Made by a program: the position numbers and the translations under genes. This document shows, one piece after another, positions 43,394 to 53,017 of a stretch of DNA of 64,000 nucleotides (within the stretch, counting starts at the first letter, position 1; each line of letters starts with the position of its first letter). The DNA comes from Nodosilinea sp. PGN35 (GTDB lineage: Bacteria; Cyanobacteriota; Cyanobacteriia; Phormidesmidales; Phormidesmidaceae). The stretch spans positions 124,001-188,000 of the forward strand of contig NZ_JAQKQJ010000007.1 of NCBI RefSeq assembly GCF_029109325.1. The letters run 5' to 3'. The notes under the pieces were generated by a model, which searched no databases, was not told the origin of the DNA, and saw only the letters and a list, made by a program, of their open reading frames with translations.

Positions 43394-45961
43394 TTACTTC
43401 GTCGTCATTACGTAGACCCCATCCCAGTCGGCGGCGGGCGGCTGCGCCAGGTACTGCCGGGCGCGGCTCAGGTGCACGGCAACGGCTTTGTCGTCGGGGC
43501 GCATCTGCTGGGCCTGCTCAAACAGGCCGAGGGCCTGCTTAAACTTCATTGCCGTGTAGGCGCTACGGGCCTGGGCGTAGAGGTCGAGAAAGGCTTCGGT
43601 GTCGGCGGTGAGGGGGGTATCGCGGTGATCGATGAGTTCGTAGATGCCCACGGCTCGCTGTTTGCCCTTGACCTGGGTGCGATCTAGTTCCCTGGCCCAA
43701 ATGCGGTCGGCGCAGAGGGCGTAGGTGTACTCGCTGATCACGATGTCGCAGCCGTACTCTTTGGTCACCCCCTCCAGGCGCGAGCTGAGGTTGACCCCAT
43801 CGCCGATGACGGTGTACTCCATCTTGCGCTGGGAGCCGATGTTGCCGGAAACCACTTCGCCGGAGCTAACGCCGATGCCAATGCGAATTTTGGGCTGCCC
43901 CAGGGCACCCCGCTCGGCGTTAAAGCTGGCCAGCCGTCGCCGCATGTCGAGGGCGCTCTGCACCGCCGCCCAGGCATGGTTGGTGAGGGGCAGAGGCGCA
44001 CCAAACACCGCCATCAGCGCGTCGCCGATGAACTTGTCGAGGGTGCCCTCGAAGTGAAACACCGACTCCACCATGGTTTCAAAGTAGGCGTTGAGCATTT
44101 CGACCACTTTGTCGGCTTCCAGGTCTTCGGTCAGGGTGGTGTAGCCGCGAATGTCGGAGAAGAGTACGGTGACATCCTTGCGCTCGCCCTTCATCAGCAG
44201 ATCGTCGCCCAGGGCCATGACCCGCTCGGCGACGCCGGGGGTCATATAGCGGTAGAGGGTGCTCTTCATCCGCTTTTCCTGGCTGATGTCTTCCAGCACC
44301 AGCAGGCCACCCAGCACGCCACCCTCGGGGTTGGTGAGGGGGTTGACGGTGAGGTTGATGCTGCGCTCGATGCTCTGCACCACCTCCTTGGGTACCGGAG
44401 CGGCGGTTGAATCGCCCCAGGGGCGATAGAGGGTGGGATCGGCACTATCGGGCAGGGCCAGCGTTGAGATCGGGTCTAGCTCAGTGCCGGGGCCGGGGGC
44501 GATGGCCACCCGCAGACTCTGCTCCGGCACGTAGTGGCGCGCTCCGGTGCTGAGGCTGTCTTTGAGCCGAAACCGCAGGTTGTCGATGGGGATCGCATCC
44601 CACACCGGGCGGTGAAGCAGGGCAGTTTGCCAGCGATCGCGAATGGTGCGGCTGTGGTCGGTGTCTTCGGGGCAGCCAATCAGCTGGAGGGCGGCGTCGT
44701 TAATGGTGACAATGCGCCCCTCCAGGTCAGTGGAGATCACCGCATCGGAGAGGCTCTGCAAAATATCTTTTTGGTACTGCTTCTCGACTAAGACGCTCTC
44801 AAACAGCTTGGCATTTTCCAGGGCGACCCCGGCCTGAATGTTGAAGGCCCGCATAAAGGCTTCGTCGGAGGTGGTAAACGTACCCTGGGCCTTGTTGATC
44901 AGCTGGGTGACGGCGATCAGCTTGCCGCCCGAGTCAAACACCGGCATGCAGAGAATAGTGCGCGTGGTGTAGCCGGTGCGTTTGTCGGGTTCGGGGTTAA
45001 AGCGGGGATCCTGGTAGGCGTCGGGGATGTTGAGCACCTCGCCCGTGGTGGCCACATGGCCAACAATGCCGCTGTTTTTAGGATTGCGCAGCTCCATCAT
45101 CGATTTGCCGTCGCCGGATTTTACCTTTGACCACAGATCGCCACTTTCGTCATCGATCAGCCAGAGGGTGCTGCGATCGGCCTGCATCAGCTGGCGGGCC
45201 TCTTCCATCACCGATTGCAGGGTTTTCTCCAGGTCTAAGCTCTGCTCCAGCGACGAGATCGCCTTCAGCAGGGCGGCTACGCCTTTTTGGTTGCGGGCCG
45301 CGATGTAGAACGAGTTGCAGCTTTCGAGAATCACCCCCAGGGACTCGGCAAACTCTTTGAAGTGGCGCTCGTCCTGTTCGTCGAAGGGGGTGTGGTTAAG
45401 TTTGTTGAGCAGCTGCACCACCGCCACAATGTTGTCGGTTTTTTTGCTCAGCACCGGCATGCAGAGAATGCTTCGGGTGCGGTAGCCGGTTTTTTTGTCG
45501 TGGGTGGGGTCGAAGCGATCGTCGGCGTAGGCGTCGGGAATATTCAGCGGCAGCACGTGGGTGGCGACGTAGCCTGAGATCCCCTTGCTCATAGGCACGC
45601 GAATTTCGAGCGATCGCTCCCCATCCCCCTGGGCAATCTTCGACCACAGCTCCTGTTTTTCCTGATCCACCATAAAGATAGTGGTGCGCTCGGCCTGCAA
45701 AATCTGGCCAATCTTGAGGGTAAACGCCTCTAAAATTTGCTCCAGCATGACCTCCAACGATTCGTTGTTGATCATGTCGATGGCGCGCAGAAAATGCTCA
45801 AACTCCGCCGTAATTTGGTCGAGCAGGCTGATGAACTGAGGGGTAGGCAGATCGCGCACCCGGTTGGTCAGGGAACTGCTTTGGTTGGCCAGGGACAGCG
45901 CGGTGATCATACTGCGTTGGTTGAAGACCGGCCCCGAGAGGCCATCGATCTGAGTTGCCAT
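43394..45961 (-). CDS. tandem-GAF/PAS class III adenylate/guanylate cyclase
   Basis: 855 residues from the ATG at 45961. Two GAF domains (about 75-225 and 245-395) each contain the cyclic-nucleotide NKFDE motif (NK...FDEQDE and NKAQGTFTTSDE). A PAS-like region (about 400-590) has ISTDLEGRIVTINDAALQLIG. The class III catalytic domain (about 610-780) keeps the metal aspartates in VLFSDIRGYT and FIGDALMAVFG and the YTVIGDGVNLSSRLE region. A TPR-like tail follows. The layout resembles Anabaena CyaB1/CyaB2, which bind cAMP in GAF-B and are adenylate cyclases, so the likely product is cAMP. No membrane segment. Start could also be the TTG at 45976. Confidence 0.93.
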   Translation of the reverse strand: MATQIDGLSGPVFNQRSMITALSLANQSSSLTNRVRDLPTPQFISLLDQITAEFEHFLRAIDMINNESLEVMLEQILEAFTLKIGQILQAERTTIFMVDQEKQELWSKIAQGDGERSLEIRVPMSKGISGYVATHVLPLNIPDAYADDRFDPTHDKKTGYRTRSILCMPVLSKKTDNIVAVVQLLNKLNHTPFDEQDERHFKEFAESLGVILESCNSFYIAARNQKGVAALLKAISSLEQSLDLEKTLQSVMEEARQLMQADRSTLWLIDDESGDLWSKVKSGDGKSMMELRNPKNSGIVGHVATTGEVLNIPDAYQDPRFNPEPDKRTGYTTRTILCMPVFDSGGKLIAVTQLINKAQGTFTTSDEAFMRAFNIQAGVALENAKLFESVLVEKQYQKDILQSLSDAVISTDLEGRIVTINDAALQLIGCPEDTDHSRTIRDRWQTALLHRPVWDAIPIDNLRFRLKDSLSTGARHYVPEQSLRVAIAPGPGTELDPISTLALPDSADPTLYRPWGDSTAAPVPKEVVQSIERSINLTVNPLTNPEGGVLGGLLVLEDISQEKRMKSTLYRYMTPGVAERVMALGDDLLMKGERKDVTVLFSDIRGYTTLTEDLEADKVVEMLNAYFETMVESVFHFEGTLDKFIGDALMAVFGAPLPLTNHAWAAVQSALDMRRRLASFNAERGALGQPKIRIGIGVSSGEVVSGNIGSQRKMEYTVIGDGVNLSSRLEGVTKEYGCDIVISEYTYALCADRIWARELDRTQVKGKQRAVGIYELIDHRDTPLTADTEAFLDLYAQARSAYTAMKFKQALGLFEQAQQMRPDDKAVAVHLSRARQYLAQPPAADWDGVYVMTTK

Positions 45962-46251
45962 AGGAACCCTACTCAAGCGTGGCAGATGGAACAGTTAAGG
46001 GCGCAGTCAGCCGCCTAGGTTAAGTTGAGAAATGATGCCGGGTTCAGCCTTTCCAGAGCGGGCAGCCAAAGGGAAACCCCTTTCCCACAACACCCTTTCG
46101 CCAACGGATTAGCAAACCTGCTAAACACCTCTTACTCTAACCGTATACCCCAAGTCCTAGGGCAGAAAGTTGCGATTTGCACAGAATGCCCGCCCCCTGG
46201 CCATGACCTAACATACCCAACCCCCCGTGGAGTGCGCGACGACGATCGCGC

Positions 46252-47016
46252 CTAGGCAAGCGGCAGAGGCGGTGCGGCGGTGCCGAAGCCCCTGGCGAGA
46301 AAGGCGATCACCTCCCCCCAGGCAGCGTCGGTGGCGGCGGGGTCGTAGCGGTAGCCGTCGTCGCGCATGAAGGTGTGGTTGGCCGGGTAAATCAGGGTTT
46401 TGTGGTCAACCCCTGCCGACCCCAGGGCGCTGAGCATGGTGTCGCGGCCTTCAGGCGGCACGTGGGGGTCTTGATCCCCAAAGATCAGCAGCAGGCGGGC
46501 GGTGATTTCGCCCAGGCGCTCTAGGGTATCGGCGCGATCGCGCCCCAGCCTGCCGCTGTGAATGCCCGTCGGGTAGCAGCACACCGCTGCCTTGACCACA
46601 GGATGCAGCGCTGCCCGACAGGCCAGGTGGCCGCCAATGCAAAAGCCCAGCGTTCCGATCTGACCGGGGGCGACGGCGTCAGCGGTTTGCAGCCAGCTCA
46701 AAGCCGCCGCCGCATCGGCATCGTAGTGGGCCACCTCGGTGCGGCCAGCGGCATCGTTGCCCCGCAGGCGGCCCAGGTCATTGGGCTCAATTACAGTGCC
46801 GATGGGCTCTAGCCGGTGAAAGATCTCTGGAGCCACCACCACGTAGCCGTATCCCGCCAGGCGATCCACCAGGCGCAGAATTGGCCCCCCCAGCTGGTAA
46901 ATGTCGGAGTAAAACAAAATGCCGGGATACTGGCCAGGAACGACAGGTGCCGCCACATAGAGCCGCATCAGGCTATCGTCCACGGTCAACCCCACCTCGC
47001 GGCGTTTAATCTGCAT
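46252..47016 (-). CDS. dienelactone hydrolase family protein
   Basis: 254 residues. The cysteine nucleophile lies in IGTLGFCIGGHLAC, with GDQDPHVPPEGRD (Asp) and NHTFMRDDGYRYD (His) completing the Cys-Asp-His triad. The N-terminus contains GILFYSDIYQLGGPI. Dienelactone hydrolases open lactones in aromatic degradation, but cyanobacterial members are usually of unknown physiological substrate. The start MQIKRREVG is at 47016. The 233-bp region on its other side, before the cyclase gene, holds no gene. Confidence 0.88.
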   Translation of the reverse strand: MQIKRREVGLTVDDSLMRLYVAAPVVPGQYPGILFYSDIYQLGGPILRLVDRLAGYGYVVVAPEIFHRLEPIGTVIEPNDLGRLRGNDAAGRTEVAHYDADAAAALSWLQTADAVAPGQIGTLGFCIGGHLACRAALHPVVKAAVCCYPTGIHSGRLGRDRADTLERLGEITARLLLIFGDQDPHVPPEGRDTMLSALGSAGVDHKTLIYPANHTFMRDDGYRYDPAATDAAWGEVIAFLARGFGTAAPPLPLA

Positions 47017-47154
47017 CAGATTTCCTTATTGGAAGAACAACCTAGGATTTGGCCAAGCCTTGATAGGGGTAGGGAGTGGGGGGTTAGGGGTGGAGAATAG
47101 ACTGTTCCCAACCCCCGCACTCCCTATCCCCTGACCCCTCACCCATCCCCCGCT

Positions 47155-48156
47155 ATGGTGAAGGATGATTTAATCAACAAGCGGTTACCCAGAACACCAG
47201 CCCTGGCCATGACGACATTTTTTGCCTCCGATTCGACCCTGCAAGCAACTCTGGAGCAGGTGCTAGAGCAGGTGCGGGCCGAATTCTCGCTGACGCCCAC
47301 CCAAATTGCCGTCACCTGGATAGTCTACGACCCGCCTTACATCGTCAATACCGGTGGTGCCCTGAGCGCCCTTGACTTCTGGCAGCGCCGCCCTCGGGGA
47401 GCCAGCTACCGAGGTGTAGAGCTGATCTATCCCGCTAGCGTGGTGAAGCTGTTTTACCTGGTGGCGGCCCACGAGTGGCTGGAGCAGGGCATGATTCCAC
47501 CGTCGGCGGAGCTCGATCGGGCTTTGCAGGACATGATTGTAGACTCTAGCAACGATGCTACGTCGCTGGTGGTTGATATGCTCAGCGGTACCACCAGCGG
47601 GCCGGAGCTGCCCCCCGGCCCCTTTGAAACCTGGTGCCACCAGCGCAACATTGTGAACCGCTTCTTTCAGTCGCTTCAGTGGCCTGAACTGGAGGGAGTC
47701 AATCTGAACCAAAAGCCCTGGGGCGATGGCCCCTACGGTCGCGAGCGGGCCTTTGTGGGAGAGCACTACGACAACCGCAACTACCTGACCACCAATGCCG
47801 TGGCCCGGCTGATGCACAGCATTGCCGGAGGGGTGGCGGTCTCGGCGGCGCGATCGCAGACCATGCTGAACCTGATGCGGCGAACCGTGCCCCCGAGCCC
47901 TCCGCCCCCCGGCGAAGAAGACCAGGTGACGGGCTTTTTGGGGGCAGGTTTGCCTTGGGGCACCGCCCTGTACTCAAAGGCGGGCTACACCAGCCGGGTG
48001 CGCCACGATGCTGTGTATTTTGAGTTGCCCAATGGCACGCCCGGCCTGCTGGTTGTGTTTACCGAAGGCCGCGAGCCCGGTAAGAATGGCGAGATGCTGT
48101 CAGAGCTGGCTGGCCTGCTAGCTCAAACTATGGCCAAGGCTGAACCGTTGGCCTAA
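47155..48156 (+). CDS. class A beta-lactamase-like serine hydrolase
   Basis: 333 residues. The penicillin-binding fold is recognised from the SxxK nucleophile in YPASVVKLF, the SSND motif in MIVDSSNDATS, and a KTG-like YSKAGYTSRVRHDAVYFEL. No clear signal peptide is seen, so export is unsure, and the KTG triad is altered to KAG. Many bacterial proteins of this branch are not beta-lactamases. An ATG at 47209 (MTTFFASDST) is an alternative start; neither has a strong ribosome site. Function unknown beyond serine hydrolase. Confidence 0.78.
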   Translation: MVKDDLINKRLPRTPALAMTTFFASDSTLQATLEQVLEQVRAEFSLTPTQIAVTWIVYDPPYIVNTGGALSALDFWQRRPRGASYRGVELIYPASVVKLFYLVAAHEWLEQGMIPPSAELDRALQDMIVDSSNDATSLVVDMLSGTTSGPELPPGPFETWCHQRNIVNRFFQSLQWPELEGVNLNQKPWGDGPYGRERAFVGEHYDNRNYLTTNAVARLMHSIAGGVAVSAARSQTMLNLMRRTVPPSPPPPGEEDQVTGFLGAGLPWGTALYSKAGYTSRVRHDAVYFELPNGTPGLLVVFTEGREPGKNGEMLSELAGLLAQTMAKAEPLA

Positions 48157-48466
48157 TGCTTAGTAGAGGCTAGCGATCCCCGATTTGATCTGTCTTTAAG
48201 TAGAGCCGCATCTATCTTAGGTGGGTGCAAAATGTTGTCAACATAGCCTTGCCCCCAGGTTGAAGATGGTACAATTCAGCCAATTTCAAAGATAAATGTG
48301 GTGTGTAAGCCCGCAGCCCTGGAAAAATTTAGTTTTAGTTTTTCCAGCTCTGGCGGTGGCAGTACGATGTCAGGCTCGGTTGTTTTGACCGTAGTTTGAC
48401 CCTAACGATCGTCGGCCTTGGGCCGATGAGACTAGATTGTTAAAAAACTGAGGAGTGAACGAAGTC
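48157..48466. other. 310-bp intergenic region with leader hairpin
   Basis: It holds a hairpin CTGGAAAAA-TTTAGTTTTAG-TTTTTCCAG (48319-48347, 9-bp perfect stem) about 120 bp before the next start codon, plus a possible -10 (TACAAT) near 48271. It probably belongs to the 5' leader of the outer-membrane-like gene. No other gene is seen. Confidence 0.5.
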
Positions 48467-49288
48467 ATGGCGTATCTCAAGCAATGTTCTCTGGTGCTTG
48501 GTCTGGCCGCCGCCGCTGGCCTGGCGACCCCTGCCCTGGCTCAGGCCCAGCTGGGCGACTTAGAGTCAATCGACAGTGTTCTAGCTGAAGTCGAAATTGC
48601 CCCTGCGGCTGAATCGACTGTAGTCGCATCTGAAGCATCTGAATCGGTAGACGCTGCTGCAACCGCAGATGCGACTGAGGTAGACGCGATCGGAACCGCC
48701 GAAGTTCCGGTCAGTGAAGCAAGCCTGCTGGCGCTGCCCGAACAGGCTCCCGCAGCCACCGGCGGCCTGTTTGCCGCTGGCGACATTGAATCGGCGCTGC
48801 TGGCTGCTACCGTTGAAGCAGCTCCCGCAGCTACCAGTTCCATTGATCTGGCCCAGGCTCCCGCCCCCGGCACGGTCGCAGTCTCCCCGGCCTATCTGGG
48901 CGTAGGCGGCAACATCGGGCTTGGCAATCGCGGCGACAGTGCTCTGTCCAGCTTTGGTTTCAATATCATTAGCAAAATTTCCTTAGGCCCTCGGTTTTCT
49001 GTGCGGGCTGGGGCCACTGCCACCAACGACCGATGGGGCTTTACCATTCCGGTCACCTACAACTTCAATCCTGTCACCTACGGTGGTTTCCTCGCTCAAC
49101 CCTACGTGGGTGCTGGGGTTGAAATTCCCACCAGTGGTGACATTGGGCTGTTGGTCAACGCCGGAGCTGATATTCCCATCTCCAGTAACTTCACGCTCAA
49201 CGCTGTCAGCAACTTCCGCCTGACCAGCGGGTTTGCCCTGGGTATTTCCCTGGGCGTGGGCTATAACTTCCCCTTCATCTTTGACTAG
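48467..49288 (+). CDS. exported outer-membrane-like protein, hypothetical
   Basis: 273 residues. The ATG at 48467 has GAGGAG about 12 bases upstream. A signal peptide (YLKQCSLVLGLAAAAGLATPALAQA) is followed by a ~110-residue Ala/Glu/Ser-rich low-complexity region and then a C-terminal beta-rich part (GVGGNIGLGNRGDSALSSFGF, then GPRFSVRAGATATN, VTYNFNPVTYGG, QPYVGAGVEIP) with alternating hydrophobic strands that end ...GYNFPFIFD. The final aromatic residue fits an outer-membrane barrel signal. No family is recognised with certainty. A strong terminator follows at 49347-49379. Confidence 0.78.
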   Translation: MAYLKQCSLVLGLAAAAGLATPALAQAQLGDLESIDSVLAEVEIAPAAESTVVASEASESVDAAATADATEVDAIGTAEVPVSEASLLALPEQAPAATGGLFAAGDIESALLAATVEAAPAATSSIDLAQAPAPGTVAVSPAYLGVGGNIGLGNRGDSALSSFGFNIISKISLGPRFSVRAGATATNDRWGFTIPVTYNFNPVTYGGFLAQPYVGAGVEIPTSGDIGLLVNAGADIPISSNFTLNAVSNFRLTSGFALGISLGVGYNFPFIFD

Positions 49289-49346
49289 AACTTGAACGGG
49301 ATGCCTGCGGCTGAAGCCTGTCTGACGCCGAGCTAAACGCTTTACC

Positions 49347-49381
49347 AAAAGGGGATCGCTACCATGGCGATCCCCTTTTGC
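49347..49381 (+). terminator. Rho-independent terminator before recQ
   Basis: A 13-bp perfect stem (AAAAGGGGATCGC / GCGATCCCCTTTT, 49347-49379, loop TACCATG) ends in a T-run and is 58 bp past the preceding stop. It incorporates GCGATC words. Confidence 0.92.
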
Positions 49382-49424
49382 TTGCTGCTTGGGCACTCTG
49401 AGAGCACAGCTTAAGGGGGTGGCA

Positions 49425-50909
49425 ATGGCAGAAACTTCTGTGGCCTGGAGCGATGTGCTTCAGGCCTTTCAGCAGATTTGGGGCTACAGCGATTTTCGCC
49501 CCCCTCAAGATGCGATCGTCAAAGCGCTATTAGAGCATCGAGATGTACTGGTGGTATTGCCCACGGGAGGCGGGAAGTCGATCTGCTTTCAGCTACCAGC
49601 CCTGCTTCAGTCGGGGCTTACCCTCGTGATCTCTCCGCTGGTGGCGCTGATGGAAAACCAGGTGCAGGATCTGCAAACCAAGGCTCTGCCCGCCGCTACC
49701 CTGCACAGTCAGCTGCCGCCGCCCCAGCGCCACAAAACGCTGCGATCGCTCGAACAGGGCAAACTCCGCCTGCTCTACGTCTCGCCGGAGACCCTGCTCA
49801 TCCCACCCGTGTGGGAGCGGCTGTGTCAGCCCCAGCTTCAGCTCAACGGCCTGATTTTGGATGAGGCCCATTGTCTCGTTCAATGGGGAGAAACCTTTAG
49901 GCCCGCCTATCGCCGCCTGGGGGCTGTCCGCAGGGCCCTGCTGGCGGTGCGCCCTCCCGGCAGTACCCTACCCATCGCCGCCTTTACCGCCACCGCCGAC
50001 CCGGAGGCCCAGCGGGTGCTAAACGCGGTGCTAGAGCTGCGATCGCCCCAGGTGGTGCGCCTCAACCCCCACCGCCCCAACCTGCACCTGTCGGTCAAGC
50101 CAGTGATCAGCGAGGGGCAGCGTAAGGGATCGCTGCGCCGCTACCTCCAGGCCCAGGGCGACCGGGCGGGGCTGGTCTATGTGCGAACCCGCAAAGCCAG
50201 TGAAGCCCTGGCGGCGGAGCTGGCATCGCAATATCGCGTAGCGCCCTACCACGCCGGGTTGAGCAGCCGCGATCGCCGCCAGATCGAAGCCGACTGGATG
50301 GCCGACAGGCTTCAGTTTGTGGTCTGCACTTCGGCCTTTGGCATGGGAATCAGCAAGGGCAACACCCGCTGGGTGGTGCACTACCAGGCCCCCTGCACGA
50401 TCACCGAGTACGTGCAGGAGGTGGGGCGGGCGGGGCGCGACGGCAAGGCCGCCGAGGCCCTGACCCTGGTGAGCGAGCCCACGGGCTGGCTGGAGCCAGG
50501 CGATCGCCAGCGGGCCAAATTCTTTGAATCTCAAACCCAGGCCCTCCAGCAAAAAGCCCAGCGGTTGATCAGCCAAATTCCGGCGGTGGGGGATGTGCGC
50601 GACATCAGCCAGCGGTTTGAGCATGGGGCCATCTCGCTCTCGTGGCTGCACAGCGTCGGCAAACTGACGTGGGTCAGCCCGTTTGACTATCAGCTGACGG
50701 CCAATAGTGAAACTTCCCAACGGTTACAGGCGTCAGCTAGCCAGCAGATGCATCAGTTTTTGCACAGTCGCCAGTGCCGCTGGCAGGGACTGCTGGTGGC
50801 CTTTGGCTTTCGCGGTGAAGCCCAGCAGCTGGGCGGCTGCGGACACTGCGATAACTGTACAAAGCACAAACCAGCCGGGAGAGGCGATCGCGCGGCAGGT
50901 TTTCGATAG
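49425..50909 (+). CDS. recQ: ATP-dependent DNA helicase, RecQ family
   Basis: 494 residues from the ATG at 49425 after GGGGG. Helicase motifs: PTGGGKSICFQLPAL (Walker A), ISPLVALMENQV, LDEAHC (motif II), FTATAD, STSAFGMGISK-type VCTSAFGMGIS, and VQEVGRAGRDG. The zinc-binding region has CGHCDNC near the end. RecQ unwinds 3'-5' in recombinational repair. The protein is short: there is no HRDC domain or long winged-helix tail, as in several small cyanobacterial RecQs. An upstream in-frame ATG at 49389 is discounted. Confidence 0.93.
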   Translation: MAETSVAWSDVLQAFQQIWGYSDFRPPQDAIVKALLEHRDVLVVLPTGGGKSICFQLPALLQSGLTLVISPLVALMENQVQDLQTKALPAATLHSQLPPPQRHKTLRSLEQGKLRLLYVSPETLLIPPVWERLCQPQLQLNGLILDEAHCLVQWGETFRPAYRRLGAVRRALLAVRPPGSTLPIAAFTATADPEAQRVLNAVLELRSPQVVRLNPHRPNLHLSVKPVISEGQRKGSLRRYLQAQGDRAGLVYVRTRKASEALAAELASQYRVAPYHAGLSSRDRRQIEADWMADRLQFVVCTSAFGMGISKGNTRWVVHYQAPCTITEYVQEVGRAGRDGKAAEALTLVSEPTGWLEPGDRQRAKFFESQTQALQQKAQRLISQIPAVGDVRDISQRFEHGAISLSWLHSVGKLTWVSPFDYQLTANSETSQRLQASASQQMHQFLHSRQCRWQGLLVAFGFRGEAQQLGGCGHCDNCTKHKPAGRGDRAAGFR

Positions 50910-51001
50910 CTTTTGTTACCGTAGGTAACTCAACCTCAAGTTTTGCGTTTGATTATTTCAGATAACTCCCGTAGCATGGCGGAGATAACCATACGGTCTT
51001 T

Positions 51002-52615
51002 ATGAACATTCTTCTGGTCTATCCACGTTTTCCGAAAAGCTTTTGGTCTTTTGATAAAACCCTGGAGCTGGTTGGTCTAAAGGCGCAGCTTCCCCCCTTA
51101 GGACTAGTGACCGTAGCGGCGATCTTGCCCCAAACCTGGAACTACAAGCTGGTAGACCGCAACGTGCGCGAGGTGCGCGACGACGAATGGCGCTGGGCCG
51201 ATATCGTGGTGATCTCGGCGATGATCGTCCACCGCACCGACTTTTATGACGCCGTGCAGACCGCCAAGGGCTACGGCAAACTGGTGGCGGTGGGCGGCCC
51301 CTACCCCACCTCCATGCCCCACGAGTCGGAGGAAGCCGGGGCCGACTTCTTGATTCTCGACGAAGGGGAAATCACCCTGCCCATGTTTGTGGAGGCGGTG
51401 GAGCGGGGCGACCAGCGCGGCACCTTCCGCTCCGGCGGCGAAAAGCCCGCCGTCACCGACACCCCCGTCCCCCGCTACGACCTGCTGGAGATGGACGCCT
51501 ACGCCGAGATGTCGGTGCAGTTTTCTCGCGGCTGCCCCTTCCAGTGCGAGTTTTGCGACATTATCGTGCTCTACGGTCGCAAGCCCCGCACCAAAGACCC
51601 CGAGCAGCTGCTGGCCGAGCTGCAATGCCTCTACGACCTGGGCTGGCGGCGCAGCATCTTCATGGTCGACGACAACTTCATCGGCAACAAGCGCAACGTC
51701 AAGCTGCTGCTCAAGGCCATGAAACCCTGGATGGAGGAGCACGGCTACCCCTTCTCCTTTGCCACCGAGGCTTCAGTAGACCTGGCTCAGGATCCTGAAC
51801 TGATGCAGATGATGGTCGACTGCAACTTTGGCACCGTCTTCTTGGGTATTGAAACCCCCGACGACGACAGCCTCAACATGACCAAAAAGTTTCAAAACAT
51901 GCGCGATCCCCTCTCGGAGTCGGTGATCTCCATCGCCCAGGCGGGGCTGCGGGTGATGGCCGGGCTGATCGTCGGCTTCGATGGCGAAAAGTCTGGGGCC
52001 GGTCGGCGGATCTACGATTTTGCCGAACAGACCGCCATTCCCACCGCCCTGGTGAGCATGCTGCAGGCGCTGCCCGACACCGCCCTCTGGCACCGGCTCG
52101 AAAAAGAAGGCCGCCTGCTGGGCAAGAGCGCCGACATCAACCAGACCACCCTGATGAACTTCGTGCCCACCCGGCCCATCGAGGAGATCACCGAAGAATA
52201 TATTCAGGTGTTCTGGGATCTCTACGACCCGCTGACGGTGCTGAACCGCACCTATCGCCACTTTTTAATGCTGGGTGAGGCCCAAAAGCGCAACTACAAA
52301 AACCGCACCACCTCGGCGGGGGCCCCAGACATCAACTGGATCACAATTCGGGCCTTTTTCATCATCCTGTGGCGGCAGGGCGTGGTGCGTAAAACTCGGC
52401 TGCGGTTTTGGCTCAACCTGGCCTCTATTCTCTGGCGCTACCCGGCGGTGGCGGCCAACTACGTGTCGGTGTGCGCCCAGGCTGAGCACTTCATCGACTT
52501 CCGTCAGGTAGTGCGGCAAAACATCGAAGAGCAGCTGGCTGCCTACATAGCCGCCAAGCAGCAAACTGAACAGGCGACGGCAACAACCGAATCTGTGGCC
52601 GTGTCTGTCAGCTAG
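51002..52615 (+). CDS. B12-binding radical SAM protein (DUF4070 type)
   Basis: 537 residues. An N-terminal cobalamin-binding-like segment (MNILLVYPRFPKSFWSFDKTLEL...GLVTVAAIL) is followed by the radical SAM cluster motif RGCPFQCEFCDII (about 178-190) and a barrel with FMVDDNFIGNKRNVKLLLKAM and ETPDDDSLNMTKK. The C-terminal ~150 residues (PLTVLNRTYRHFLMLGEAQK) fit the DUF4070 domain. These enzymes modify or methylate metabolites using SAM and B12; the substrate is unknown, with hopanoid/lipid and pigment reactions among the possibilities. A strong terminator follows. Confidence 0.88.
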   Translation: MNILLVYPRFPKSFWSFDKTLELVGLKAQLPPLGLVTVAAILPQTWNYKLVDRNVREVRDDEWRWADIVVISAMIVHRTDFYDAVQTAKGYGKLVAVGGPYPTSMPHESEEAGADFLILDEGEITLPMFVEAVERGDQRGTFRSGGEKPAVTDTPVPRYDLLEMDAYAEMSVQFSRGCPFQCEFCDIIVLYGRKPRTKDPEQLLAELQCLYDLGWRRSIFMVDDNFIGNKRNVKLLLKAMKPWMEEHGYPFSFATEASVDLAQDPELMQMMVDCNFGTVFLGIETPDDDSLNMTKKFQNMRDPLSESVISIAQAGLRVMAGLIVGFDGEKSGAGRRIYDFAEQTAIPTALVSMLQALPDTALWHRLEKEGRLLGKSADINQTTLMNFVPTRPIEEITEEYIQVFWDLYDPLTVLNRTYRHFLMLGEAQKRNYKNRTTSAGAPDINWITIRAFFIILWRQGVVRKTRLRFWLNLASILWRYPAVAANYVSVCAQAEHFIDFRQVVRQNIEEQLAAYIAAKQQTEQATATTESVAVSVS

Positions 52616-52650
52616 ATTTGATTTAATCTTGCCAACGCATGCTTTGGAGG

Positions 52651-52684
52651 AAAGGCCGCGTAACCCAGGTTACGCGGCCTTTTG
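52651..52684 (+). terminator. Rho-independent terminator after the radical SAM gene
   Basis: AAAGGCCGCGTAAC / GTTACGCGGCCTTT stem with loop CCAG and a T-run, 36 bp after the stop. The rest of 52616-53017 has no gene; a longer frame from 52904 into the next gene looks non-coding. Confidence 0.95.
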
Positions 52685-53017
52685 TTTGATCACTAGCCCA
52701 ATTCAATCGGCAGCAGTTGTCTAAGCCCTTTAACGGGGGCGGCCAGGGGCAGTTTCAATTCTAGAAACGGTAGGGGCCAACGACTCACCCCTCAGCACAA
52801 TAGGAGTTAAGCGACAGCGTCAGGAATTCTCGCTGCTGTCGGTGAAGTACCGTAATGGCTCTATTGCCTGCCGTTTCAGGGCGATCGCCCCCAGGACTGG
52901 TCGTTGACCATCGCCTCCGGTCAGGGAAGACAGGCTACCCCTATCCTCCGGTTTTGGCAGAGTTGCTCGTATCAGGTCACGGCAACATCTACCGAAGCCT
53001 TTTTTGTCCCCACTACT

